DNA from: JBGPOS01 sp041488155
GTDB taxonomy: Bacteria; Chloroflexota; Dehalococcoidia; Tepidiformales; Tepidiformaceae
NCBI GenBank assembly: GCA_041488155.1
Contig: JBGPOS010000044.1
Location: 1 to 32,180 of the forward strand
Direction of reading: 5' to 3'
Length of the DNA: 32,180 nt
A model generated the notes under the pieces. That model made no database searches, was not told the DNA's origin, and worked only from the letters and a program-made list of their open reading frames with translations. Position 1 is the first letter of the stretch; every line of letters starts with the position of its first letter. The translations under genes were made by a program, and so were the position numbers. Shown here in pieces: positions 1 through 7,228 of this stretch.

Positions 1-154
1 CTCGTCACGGCCACAACGCCGCTCGATCACCTTTGTTAGCCTGTCCAAGGGCTCCATCCTCCAGTTGTTGGCTTCGTCAGCTACAACCTACTGGAAGGCT
101 GGGGCCCTCCTCCCTTCCATGAATTCGCGAGACGCCATCAAGACATGAGGTCCC
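1..154. other. Left-edge stretch without a recognisable gene
   Basis: I see no supported gene here. The first 39 bases are open in frame 1 and end in TAG, so they could be the last 12 codons of an upstream gene, but nothing identifies it. The stretch ends just before the putative promoter of the transporter operon. Confidence 0.4.
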
Positions 155-183
155 TTGACACCTTTCGACGACAAGTGTAGAGG
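155..183 (+). promoter_or_regulatory. Putative sigma70-type promoter of the transporter operon
   Basis: A perfect -35 hexamer TTGACA lies at 155-160. After a 17-base spacer comes TAGAGG (178-183), which keeps the T1 and A2 of the -10 consensus but is otherwise weak. Transcription would start near 190, immediately before the inverted repeat at 192-210. This leaves a leader of about 150 nt before the lipoprotein gene at 342. It is a sequence-only prediction. Confidence 0.5.
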
Positions 184-191
184 TCAGGTCG

Positions 192-210
192 ACGTGACAG
201 AGTGTCACGT
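192..210. promoter_or_regulatory. Operator-like perfect inverted repeat
   Basis: ACGTGACAGAGTGTCACGT has two perfect 8-base arms (192-199 and 203-210) around GAG. It lies about 9 bases after the -10 box, over the expected first transcribed bases, which is a classic place for a repressor operator. The same symmetry could form a short RNA hairpin, but a 3-base loop is tight. DNA binding by a dimeric regulator is therefore the more natural reading. No regulator gene is adjacent in the window. Confidence 0.5.
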
Positions 211-217
211 GGACAGG

Positions 218-235
218 CTGTCGCTTCGGCGACAG
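218..235 (+). promoter_or_regulatory. Leader hairpin with cUUCGg tetraloop
   Basis: CTGTCGCTTCGGCGACAG folds into a 7-bp stem (218-224 with 229-235) closed by C-G around UUCG, one of the most stable RNA tetraloops known. No T-tract follows, so it is probably not an intrinsic terminator. The CTGTC arm can also pair with GACAG at 212-216, giving a competing, smaller hairpin. A role in mRNA stability or leader folding is inference. Confidence 0.5.
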
Positions 236-341
236 GACTATCCCGGTGGGCTGGACGGTTTCGAGGCGGCCGAACCAGCGACGACCTCGACGAGCCGCGC
301 GAACAGCAGCGCCGCCTCCAGTTCGAACTCAGGGGGATGGA

Positions 342-1982
342 ATGAGACTTAGCCGGTATTTCGTCGTTCTCTTCGCATTCATGGCGGTGCTTGTCGCCGC
401 GGCGTGCGGGGATGACGACAACGCCAACAACACGTCTTCGCCGGGTAACACGACCCAGCCCAAAGCGGACGACACCAAGGCGCTGGTCATCGCCCGGGAC
501 ATGGATCTCAACTCGCTTGACCCGCACCTCGCGTACTGCGACACCTGCCAGATCTACCTGGCCGCGACGTACGACACGCTCATCGGGTTGGACCCGAAGG
601 ACAACCAGACGTTCATCCCGCGAATCGCGAAGAAGTGGTCGAACACGGACGACCTCAAGCAGTTCACCTTCGAACTCGACCCTGCCGCGAAGTTCTCTGA
701 CGGCTCTCCGCTTGAGGCTAAGGACGTGAAGTTCTCGTTTGAGCGGCTGCAGCACCTCAAGGGTAGCCCGGCCTACTTCATGGACGGCGTCGTGAGCATC
801 GACGCAACCGATCCGCACAAGGTCGTAATCAAGCTCGAGGCGGCCGACTCATCGTTCCTGGCCAAGGTGAACTCCACCTACGCAGGCATCATTAACAGCA
901 CCGTCGCGAAGGCGAACGGCGCGACTTCGGCGGCAGACGCCGACAAGACGGACAAGGCCGAGCAGTGGTTCCTCAAGAACTCTGCCGGCAGCGGTCCGTA
1001 CAAGCTGTTGAGTTACCAGCCGAGCAGCGAACTGCGGCTCACGCGCAACGACAACTATTGGGGCCCGAAGCCGTCCATCAGGGACGTCATCATCAAGGAA
1101 GTCAAGGACGCGGTGAACCAGCGGCAGTTGCTGGAAAGCGGCGACGCCGACATCGCGATGCAGATCGACCCCGACCTCGCCAGCAAGATGAAGACTGGCG
1201 GCGATGTGACGGTACAGAAGGTCCCCAGCTTCAACTTTATCTATATCGCCGTGAGTCCCGGCGCCGAAGGCGCCAAGGTCGACCTCAACGACAAGATCCG
1301 GCAGGCGCTGCGCTTGGCGGTCGACTACAAAGGGCTCCTCGACGTGACGCTCGGCGGCTCCGGGCGATTGCAAGCCTCCCCCATTCCCAACGGGTTCCTG
1401 GGTACCAAGGACCTGCCGTTGCCGAAGCAGGACGTGGCCAGGGCGAAGCAGCTCCTGGCGGAGGGCGGACAGCCTAACGGCTTCGAGATCGACGCAACGT
1501 TCCCCGGGCTCAACGTCTACGGCGTCGATTTCGCCACGATGATGCAGAAGATCCAGTCCGATTTTGCCAAGGTGGGCGTCAAAGTGAATCTCCAGCCGGT
1601 CGAGTTCACTGTCTGGCGCGACAAGATTCGGGGCCCCGGCATCCCGCTCACCGCGGTGTACTTTGCGCCCGACCACAGCGACACCTCGCAATACCTCCAG
1701 TACTTCGGGATGATTCCAGGTGCGCCCTGGAGCAAGCGCGTTTCGCCTTCGAAGCCCGTGATTAACCAGACTGAAGTCGACCTCCTGGCGAAGGCGATGG
1801 CGGCCCCCAAGCTGGAGGATCGCGCGAACCTCTACAAGCAGCTCGGCGAGGAGATGATCAAGGAGGGCTACTTCATCCCGCTGGTGAATCCGGACCTCAT
1901 CCTGGCGTATCGCTCGAACCTGCAAGGGATGCACTACAGCGCATGCTGCAACCTCGAGCTCGGGCGGCTGAGCCGCAAGTAA
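342..1982 (+). CDS. ABC transporter substrate-binding lipoprotein, SBP_bac_5 (peptide/nickel/opine type)
   Basis: This 546-aa extracytoplasmic solute receptor would deliver its ligand to the Dpp-like permeases encoded just downstream. The N-terminus is a lipoprotein signal: R2 and R5, a hydrophobic core, then the lipobox VAAAC with Cys22, followed by an acidic and Asn-rich linker. The mature part has family 5 features, such as LDPHLAY and a YDTLIGLDP segment near residues 60-85, and the length is normal for the family. I chose ATG 342 because AGGGGG (331-336) lies 5 bases upstream and the signal peptide starts there. Longer in-frame starts would bury the signal sequence behind a basic stretch. 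The ligand cannot be read from sequence: this family binds peptides, but also nickel, opines, sugars and other small molecules. A strong hairpin follows the stop codon and may set a higher level of this protein than of the permeases. Confidence 0.93.
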   Translation: MRLSRYFVVLFAFMAVLVAAACGDDDNANNTSSPGNTTQPKADDTKALVIARDMDLNSLDPHLAYCDTCQIYLAATYDTLIGLDPKDNQTFIPRIAKKWSNTDDLKQFTFELDPAAKFSDGSPLEAKDVKFSFERLQHLKGSPAYFMDGVVSIDATDPHKVVIKLEAADSSFLAKVNSTYAGIINSTVAKANGATSAADADKTDKAEQWFLKNSAGSGPYKLLSYQPSSELRLTRNDNYWGPKPSIRDVIIKEVKDAVNQRQLLESGDADIAMQIDPDLASKMKTGGDVTVQKVPSFNFIYIAVSPGAEGAKVDLNDKIRQALRLAVDYKGLLDVTLGGSGRLQASPIPNGFLGTKDLPLPKQDVARAKQLLAEGGQPNGFEIDATFPGLNVYGVDFATMMQKIQSDFAKVGVKVNLQPVEFTVWRDKIRGPGIPLTAVYFAPDHSDTSQYLQYFGMIPGAPWSKRVSPSKPVINQTEVDLLAKAMAAPKLEDRANLYKQLGEEMIKEGYFIPLVNPDLILAYRSNLQGMHYSACCNLELGRLSRK

Positions 1983-2003
1983 CCAGGTCCTCCTTCAACG
2001 TTT

Positions 2004-2036
2004 CTGCGCGGCGTCCCCTTACGGGACGCCGCGCAG
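2004..2036 (+). terminator. Perfect 14-bp stem-loop between binding-protein and permease genes
   Basis: CTGCGCGGCGTCCC (2004-2017) pairs perfectly with GGGACGCCGCGCAG (2023-2036) across the 5-base loop CTTAC. No T-run follows, so complete Rho-independent termination is unlikely. Such hairpins after binding-protein genes are known to cause partial termination or to protect the upstream mRNA from 3' decay, so that receptor exceeds permease. That role is inferred from position. Confidence 0.7.
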
Positions 2037-2060
2037 CGGAACCCGACCAAGGATTCGTCC

Positions 2061-3074
2061 GTGGGCCTTTACATCCTTCGCCGGCTGCTGGTGATGCCGT
2101 TGCTCTTGCTGGGAATAGTCACCGTGGCCTTCATCGTCTCGCGGACGGTGCCTGCTGACCCCCTGAGCACCGTGGTGAACGAACGCCAGGCCAACAACCC
2201 CGAAGTGGTGAACGCCGCCAAGAGGCGGTGGGGGCTCGACAAGTCTTACGCAGAGCAATACTTCATCTACCTCAAGAACCTGGCACACGGGGACATGGGG
2301 ACTTCGTTCCGGACGAAGCAGAACGTTCGCGACGACCTCAGCGACCGTGTGCCGGCAACCCTTGAGCTGACCGTCGTCGCGATGGCGTTGGCAGTGACCG
2401 GCGGTGTGGCGCTTGGTGTGCTGGCGGCCGTGCGCCGAAATGGGCTGACCGATCACCTGGCGAGACTCTTCGCCCTCATCGGGTCCTCGCTGCCGGTATT
2501 CTGGACCGGGCTGGTTCTCTTGTTTCTCCTGTACGCCGAACTGGGCTGGTTTCCCGGACCTGGCCGGCTCGATTCGCGTGCGATCGCGCCGGACAAGATT
2601 ACGGGGGTGTTCACTTTGGACGCCCTGCTCGCCGGCGACCTCGGCACGTTCATCGACGCGCTTAAGCACCTCGTGCTTCCTGCCTTCGTCCTCGGCTGGG
2701 CGGTGATGGGTATCATTTCGCGGCTCGTCAGAGCCAGCATGCTCGACATCCTCAACCAGGACTACGTGAGGACGGCCCGGGCCAAGGGGCTGCCTGAACG
2801 CAACGTTGTCATGCGGCACGCCCTCCGGAACGCCCTCATCCCAACGCTGACCATCATCGGCGTGTCGTTCGCCGTGCTTATCACCGGGGCTGTGCTCACC
2901 GAGTCGATCTTCTCGTGGCCGGGTGTGGGCTCATACGCCGTGGATTCGTCCCGCACGCTCGACTTCCCTGCCATCATGGGCGTCTCTATCTTCGGCGGGA
3001 CGGTGTTCGTAATCGTAAACCTCATCACCGACGTTACCTACGCGTTCGCTGACCCGCGGATCAGGCTCTCGTGA
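2061..3074 (+). CDS. ABC transporter permease, DppB/OppB type
   Basis: This 337-aa inner-membrane permease subunit is of the peptide/nickel (DppB) class. It starts at GTG 2061 with AAGGA seven bases upstream. The opening Tyr-Ile-Leu-Arg-Arg-Leu-Leu motif is the usual DppB start. Several hydrophobic spans follow, with a large periplasmic segment near residues 30-95 that contains the typical WGLDKSYAEQY stretch. The ATPase-docking EAA loop is visible near residues 230-260 as VRTARAKGL followed by RHALRNALIP. It overlaps the next permease gene by 4 bp (GTGA), so the two are probably translationally coupled. No DppD/DppF-type ATPase is encoded anywhere in the window, so the energy-coupling subunits must come from elsewhere. 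Confidence 0.95.
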   Translation: MGLYILRRLLVMPLLLLGIVTVAFIVSRTVPADPLSTVVNERQANNPEVVNAAKRRWGLDKSYAEQYFIYLKNLAHGDMGTSFRTKQNVRDDLSDRVPATLELTVVAMALAVTGGVALGVLAAVRRNGLTDHLARLFALIGSSLPVFWTGLVLLFLLYAELGWFPGPGRLDSRAIAPDKITGVFTLDALLAGDLGTFIDALKHLVLPAFVLGWAVMGIISRLVRASMLDILNQDYVRTARAKGLPERNVVMRHALRNALIPTLTIIGVSFAVLITGAVLTESIFSWPGVGSYAVDSSRTLDFPAIMGVSIFGGTVFVIVNLITDVTYAFADPRIRLS

Positions 3075-3946
3075 CTGCGGCAGCCGACATCCTCGCCGCC
3101 CCAGGGCTGAGCGCCCACGTCCGGCGGGTTCGATGGCCGCTTTGGATCACCTTCCCGGTCGGCCTCGGACTGGTCATCCTCATCGGCTGGCTGCTCGTCG
3201 CGCTCACCGTGGACCTGTGGGCGCCGGCAGATCCGCTCGAACCCGTCGCATCACGCCTCCAGGACCCCTCGCTCGAACATCTCATGGGCACTGACGCGCT
3301 CGGTCGCGACGTGTTCACGCGGACGCTGTACGGCGCCCGGACATCCCTTCCCGTGGCGGCCGTCGTCATCGCCATCGCCGTCGCGATTGGCTCCGTGATA
3401 GGCGCCGTCTCGGGTTTCTTCGGCGGATGGATAGACGCGATCCTGATGCGAGCCTCCGACGTCACCCTGGCCTTTCCACCGATCCTGCTGGCCATGACCG
3501 TCACGGGTGCACTGGGGCCGGGCATCCGCAATGCCCTGTTCGCGATGGTCGTCGTGTGGTGGCCGGTCTATGCGCGGCTGCTCCGCGCCCAGGTGATGAG
3601 CGTCAAGCAGTTCGATCACGTCCTCGCCGCCGAGGCAATGGGCGCCGGGCGCTGGCGCATCATGTGGCGGCACATCCTGCCTCTCTCGACGACACCGATC
3701 CTCGTCAATGCGACGATGGATTTTGGTCAGGTCGTGCTGCTCGCCGCGTCGCTCAGTTTCATTGGACTCGGCGCCGTTCCCCCGGACCCTGAATGGGGAT
3801 CGATGATCAACGAGGGCGTCAAGTACTTCTACGAGTGGTGGATCGCCGCGGCGCCGGGGATCGCCATTCTCACCGTTGTTCTGGGATTCAACTTCGTTGG
3901 CGACGGCGCCCGCGACCTCCTGGATCCGCGAACCCGGAAGCGGTAG
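3071..3946 (+). CDS. ABC transporter permease, DppC/OppC type
   Basis: This 291-aa second permease subunit partners the preceding DppB-like protein to form the membrane channel. GTG 3071 overlaps the previous stop in a GTGA. The N-terminal cytoplasmic stretch and first membrane span are followed by a periplasmic segment with the family signature HLMGTDALGRDVFTR (about residues 72-86). Further spans follow, with the EAA loop AAEAMGAGRWRIMWRHILP near residues 185-205. The C-terminus has the common DppC ending, with GDGARDLLDPR. It is intact and of normal length. A 127-bp gap with a duplicated ribosome-binding site separates it from the aminotransferase gene. Confidence 0.95.
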   Translation: MTAAADILAAPGLSAHVRRVRWPLWITFPVGLGLVILIGWLLVALTVDLWAPADPLEPVASRLQDPSLEHLMGTDALGRDVFTRTLYGARTSLPVAAVVIAIAVAIGSVIGAVSGFFGGWIDAILMRASDVTLAFPPILLAMTVTGALGPGIRNALFAMVVVWWPVYARLLRAQVMSVKQFDHVLAAEAMGAGRWRIMWRHILPLSTTPILVNATMDFGQVVLLAASLSFIGLGAVPPDPEWGSMINEGVKYFYEWWIAAAPGIAILTVVLGFNFVGDGARDLLDPRTRKR

Positions 3947-3973
3947 CCCGAAATCTCCGTTCTGGAGGAATGG

Positions 3974-4057
3974 ATGACTTCTACGACGAGCACGCTCTCG
4001 ATGCCCACTGCCAACTGGACGGCGCCGGCCTCGCCGGTGTCGTCCGCCGCCGCTTGA
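3974..4057 (+). CDS. Possible 27-codon leader ORF upstream of the aminotransferase
   Basis: ATG 3974 is preceded by CTGGAGGAA (3962-3970). The identical 9 bases recur exactly 100 bp downstream (4062-4070) in front of the aminotransferase start, and both starts read ATGAC. The peptide is rich in Ser, Thr and Ala, begins MTSTTSTLSM and stops at 4055-4057, 16 bases before the next ATG. A competing ATG at 3970, in another frame, would run 35 codons into the aminotransferase start. The ribosome-binding site is convincing, but there is no homology support for the peptide. It may be a coupling leader or the remnant of a duplicated gene start. Confidence 0.3.
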   Translation: MTSTTSTLSMPTANWTAPASPVSSAAA

Positions 4058-4073
4058 GCCACTGGAGGAAACC

Positions 4074-5321
4074 ATGACCGCTGCTGCCCCTCACCATTAC
4101 ACGAAGGACGTCACGCTTCGCGCCCGCGCCGCCGCGGTGATTCCCGGCGGCATGTACGGCCACCAGAACGCGGCGAACCTTCCCGAAGGGTTTCCCCAGT
4201 TCATGGAGCGCGGCCGCGGATGTCACGTCTGGGACGCCGATGGAAACGAATACATCGACTTCATGTGCAGCTATGGCCCGATCATCCTCGGCCATGCCCA
4301 CCCGAAGGTCGAAGCTGCGGCGGCCGCACAGCTGGCTGAGGGGGACTGCCAGAACGGCCCCTCGTCCCGCATCGTTGAGCTCGCGGAGATGCTCGTCGCC
4401 ACCATTCCCCACGCCGACTGGACGATATTCGCGAAAAACGGGACGGACGCGACGACACTCTGCGTCACCATCGCGCGGGCGGCCACCGGCCGCCCGAAGA
4501 TCCTGGTGGCGCGCGGGGCCTACCACGGCTCTGCCCCGTGGTGCACGCCGCGACCCGCCGGCATCACCCCCGAAGACCGCGCCAACCTGCTCTACTACAA
4601 GTACAACGACCTCGCGAGCGTGGAGAAGGCGGTCGCCGAAGCGAGCGATGGGTTCGCCGGCGTCGTCGTCTCTCCGTTCCGTCATGACGCAGGGTTCGAC
4701 CAGGAACTGGTCGACCCGGCCTTCGCACGGGGGTTGCGCGCCATCTGTGACAGGCACGGCGCGGCCCTGATCCTCGATGATGTGCGGTGTGGTTTTCGCT
4801 TCAGCCTCGGCGGGACCTGGGAGCCGATCGGTGTCCGGCCGGACCTGAGTGCGTTCAGCAAGGCGATCGCCAACGGCCATCCGCTGGCGGCGGTGGCCGG
4901 GCAGGACTCGCTGCGGGAGGCCGTCCAACAGATCTTTGCGACCGGGTCGTTCTGGTTCGCCGCTGCGCCGATGGCCGCGGCCGTGGCAACTATCACCACG
5001 CTGCGCGAGACGGATGGCATCGCCGCGATGGTCGCCGCTGGTGAGAAACTGCGGCATGGGTTGGCGACGCAGGCCGAAACGTACGGACTACGCGTTCGTC
5101 AGACGGGCCCGGTGCAGATGCCGTTCCTGACGTTCGCCGGCGACGTCGCTTACCAACGCGCGAACCTGTTCACGAGCGAAGCGGTGAAGCGCGGAGTGTA
5201 CCTCCATCCCAGGCACAACTGGTTCCTGTCGGCGGCGCACACCACCGAAGACATCAACGAGGCGCTCGAAGTGACAGACGTCGCGTTCGCGAAGGTGCAC
5301 GCCACCTTCGGGTCAGAATGA
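4074..5321 (+). CDS. Class III PLP-dependent aminotransferase, glutamate-1-semialdehyde aminomutase-like
   Basis: This 415-aa cytosolic fold-type I PLP enzyme is of the HemL/class III group. ATG 4074 follows GGAGGAAACC. The N-terminal RAAAVIPGGMYG and the DADGNEYIDFMCSYGPIILGH segments (residues 18-74) are the usual entry motifs. NGTDATTLC (122-130) is the phosphate-binding region. Asp235 in ILDDVRCGFR should contact the PLP pyridine nitrogen, and Lys263 in SAFSKAIANG should form the Schiff base. The usual DEV.TGFR is DDVRCGFR here, a mild departure from standard HemL. No other tetrapyrrole gene is present. Placement between importer genes and a split transketolase argues for catabolism of an imported amino or keto compound rather than haem synthesis. 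It overlaps the next gene by 4 bp (ATGA). Confidence 0.88.
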   Translation: MTAAAPHHYTKDVTLRARAAAVIPGGMYGHQNAANLPEGFPQFMERGRGCHVWDADGNEYIDFMCSYGPIILGHAHPKVEAAAAAQLAEGDCQNGPSSRIVELAEMLVATIPHADWTIFAKNGTDATTLCVTIARAATGRPKILVARGAYHGSAPWCTPRPAGITPEDRANLLYYKYNDLASVEKAVAEASDGFAGVVVSPFRHDAGFDQELVDPAFARGLRAICDRHGAALILDDVRCGFRFSLGGTWEPIGVRPDLSAFSKAIANGHPLAAVAGQDSLREAVQQIFATGSFWFAAAPMAAAVATITTLRETDGIAAMVAAGEKLRHGLATQAETYGLRVRQTGPVQMPFLTFAGDVAYQRANLFTSEAVKRGVYLHPRHNWFLSAAHTTEDINEALEVTDVAFAKVHATFGSE

Positions 5322-6151
5322 CGGGCGAGAGTCCAGTCATGGCCGACGACGCTACGATCCTCGAACTTGAACGACGTGCTGTCGCTCTGCGCCGGCACGT
5401 CGTCTCCATCGCCGCGGCCCAGCGTTCGCACCTCGGCGGCTCGATGTCGGCCGCGGACATCATGGCAGCCCTCTTCTTTGGCTTCCTGCGCTTCGGCCCG
5501 GATGGACTTCCTTCCGACCACTTCCTCCTGAGTAAAGGGCACGCCGTGCACGTTTTTCATGCCTGTATGGTCGAGCTTGAGCACATCGCCGCCTCCGAAC
5601 TCCCGCAATCTGGGAGGTCTGGCAGCCGTCTCGGCGGACACCCCACCCACCGCGCGCCTGGCGTTGAGTTCGCCACCGGCTCGCTCGGGCATGCCCTGTC
5701 GGTAGGCGTCGGTATAGCACTGGCCGAAACACTCGACGCCTCTGGCAAACGAACCGTGGTGCTGCTGGGCGACGGGGAGTTGCAGGAGGGCACGGTGTGG
5801 GAGGCCGCACTTGCGGCTCCGCGCTTCGACCTGACGAATCTCATCGCGATCGTCGATGCGAACGAGTTCCAGGCATCCGGGGCAGTCGAGCGGATCATGC
5901 CGGTCGAGCCGATCGCGGACAAATGGCGAGCCTTCCGTTGGAACACCATCGAAATCGATGGACACGACATGCGGGCGATTAGCCAGGCGTTGGATGCAAC
6001 GTCATCGGCCACAGCGCCCACGGCGATCGTCGCGCACACGGTCAAGGGAAAAGGGGTGCCCGGCGTCGAGGGCACCAGCCGCGCGCACTACACCCGGTTG
6101 ACACCACCGGAGGCCGAGGCGGCGCTCGCCCTCCTGGAGGCCTCACTATGA
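5318..6151 (+). CDS. Transketolase, N-terminal (ThDP-binding) subunit
   Basis: This 277-aa protein is half of a split transketolase. The thiamine-diphosphate/Mg site reads GDGELQEGTVWEA (about residues 149-161) followed by VDANEF, matching the GDG...N ThDP fold motif. LSKGHAVHVF (near residue 70) and GVEFATGSLGHALS are standard transketolase segments. ATG 5318 overlaps the aminotransferase stop (ATGA); an alternative ATG at 5339 would drop 7 residues. The pyrimidine-binding half is the next gene, again overlapping by 4 bp, so the two should form a heteromeric enzyme. It would transfer two-carbon ketol units. The donor and acceptor are unknown here, but co-transcription with an importer and an aminotransferase suggests a dedicated catabolic transketolase rather than the pentose-phosphate one. 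Confidence 0.92.
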   Translation: MTGESPVMADDATILELERRAVALRRHVVSIAAAQRSHLGGSMSAADIMAALFFGFLRFGPDGLPSDHFLLSKGHAVHVFHACMVELEHIAASELPQSGRSGSRLGGHPTHRAPGVEFATGSLGHALSVGVGIALAETLDASGKRTVVLLGDGELQEGTVWEAALAAPRFDLTNLIAIVDANEFQASGAVERIMPVEPIADKWRAFRWNTIEIDGHDMRAISQALDATSSATAPTAIVAHTVKGKGVPGVEGTSRAHYTRLTPPEAEAALALLEASL

Positions 6152-7104
6152 CTTCCTACGTGCAGGGCCCACCCCACCTCGCCGTCGTTGCCGAACTAGC
6201 GCGCGCCGACAAGAACGTCGTCATCGTATCGCAGGATTTCAACGCCGGACCGTTCACAGAGGAGTTCCCCGAACGGCACTTCGACGTCGGCATCTCCGAA
6301 GCGAACCTCATCGGCGTGGCCGCCGGTCTCGCCCATGCGGGCAAGACGACGTTCGTGTTGGCGATGGCGCCCTTCGTAACCATGCGCGGGTTCGAACAGA
6401 TCCGCGACGACTGCGCCTACAACCGGAACAATGTCAAGATTCTGGCGCTGTTCACCGGACTCGAAGCCGGCCCGTGGGGCGCGACTCACCACGCCATGGA
6501 AGACATCGCCTTGATGCGAGCAGTCCCCGGTATGACGGTGCTAGTGCCGGCGGACTTCGCGGAGGTGGCTGAAGCGGTGAGGGCAGCCGCGACGATTGAC
6601 GGCCCCGTCTACATTCGCTTGGCCGGGTTCGCGGCCGATATGTCGCCGATCGAAGCGCGCCGCGAGCCATTCCGTGCCGGCGAGGCTGCCACTCTGCGCG
6701 AGGGGAGCGACCTTGCGATCTTCGCTACTGGGACGACCGTGCGCACGTCGCTCCAGGTCGCCGAGTCGCTTGCGAAAGACCGCATCAGCGCCCGAGTCCT
6801 GAACGTGTCGACCATCAAACCCCTCGACCGTAATGCGATCGAAAGGGCCGCGCGGGAGGTCGGCTTACTGCTGACGGTGGAGGAACATTCTGTTGTTGGC
6901 GGACTGGGTTCGGCGGTAGCGGAGGTCATCGCGGAACTTGGCACGGGCCGCCTCCGGCGCGTCGGCATCGCCGACCGCTTTTGCACCGAGGTAGCCCCAT
7001 ATCAGGAGCTGCTCGCGCTCTGCGGACTGGATGCCGCTGGCATCGAAGCTGCGGCGCGGGAGCTTGTGGGCCACGGGTCGCGGCGGGAGCGCACGGGCAG
7101 TTAA
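6148..7104 (+). CDS. Transketolase, C-terminal (pyrimidine-binding) subunit
   Basis: This 318-aa protein is the second half of the split transketolase. ATG 6148 overlaps the N-subunit stop by 4 bp. The pyrimidine-binding domain shows GISEANLIGVAAGLAHAGK (about residues 48-66), whose Glu should activate the ThDP aminopyrimidine ring. GATHHAMEDIALMRAVPGM (about 111-129) is the usual substrate-side motif. A C-terminal transketolase domain follows from about residue 185, including VEEHSVVGGLGSAVAEV (about 248-264). The 1-deoxyxylulose-5-phosphate synthase alternative is unlikely because that enzyme is a single ~620-aa chain. This is the last gene of the operon. A small hairpin lies about 65 bp after its stop. 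Confidence 0.92.
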   Translation: MTSYVQGPPHLAVVAELARADKNVVIVSQDFNAGPFTEEFPERHFDVGISEANLIGVAAGLAHAGKTTFVLAMAPFVTMRGFEQIRDDCAYNRNNVKILALFTGLEAGPWGATHHAMEDIALMRAVPGMTVLVPADFAEVAEAVRAAATIDGPVYIRLAGFAADMSPIEARREPFRAGEAATLREGSDLAIFATGTTVRTSLQVAESLAKDRISARVLNVSTIKPLDRNAIERAAREVGLLLTVEEHSVVGGLGSAVAEVIAELGTGRLRRVGIADRFCTEVAPYQELLALCGLDAAGIEAAARELVGHGSRRERTGS

Positions 7105-7168
7105 CTTGGATCGGCCGCCTCCAAGCCGACTCGGCGATGGCCCGGGCCGGCAGCCCACGGGGCGTGCT

Positions 7169-7188
7169 ACACGATCGTCACATCGTGT
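7169..7188 (+). terminator. Small stem-loop between convergent operons
   Basis: ACACGAT (7169-7175) pairs with ATCGTGT (7182-7188) around CGTCAC; GGGTCTTT follows. It lies between the convergent transketolase and methyltransferase genes, where a terminator is expected. The stem has only 7 bp and the T-tract is poor, so termination is tentative. The rest of the 7105-7228 gap shows nothing else. Confidence 0.3.
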
Positions 7189-7228
7189 GGGTCTTTGAGG
7201 GCGGCCGCGAATGCGACTCGACTACGGG

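Noticed and set aside
849..1934. 361-codon minus-strand open frame across the binding-protein gene
   Set aside because: It lies wholly antisense to a clear lipoprotein gene and shows no domain pattern. Long antisense frames are expected in GC-rich coding DNA.
3981..5057. 358-codon minus-strand open frame across the aminotransferase gene
   Set aside because: It is antisense to a gene with intact PLP motifs, and its composition is Arg/Gly-rich without recognisable motifs.
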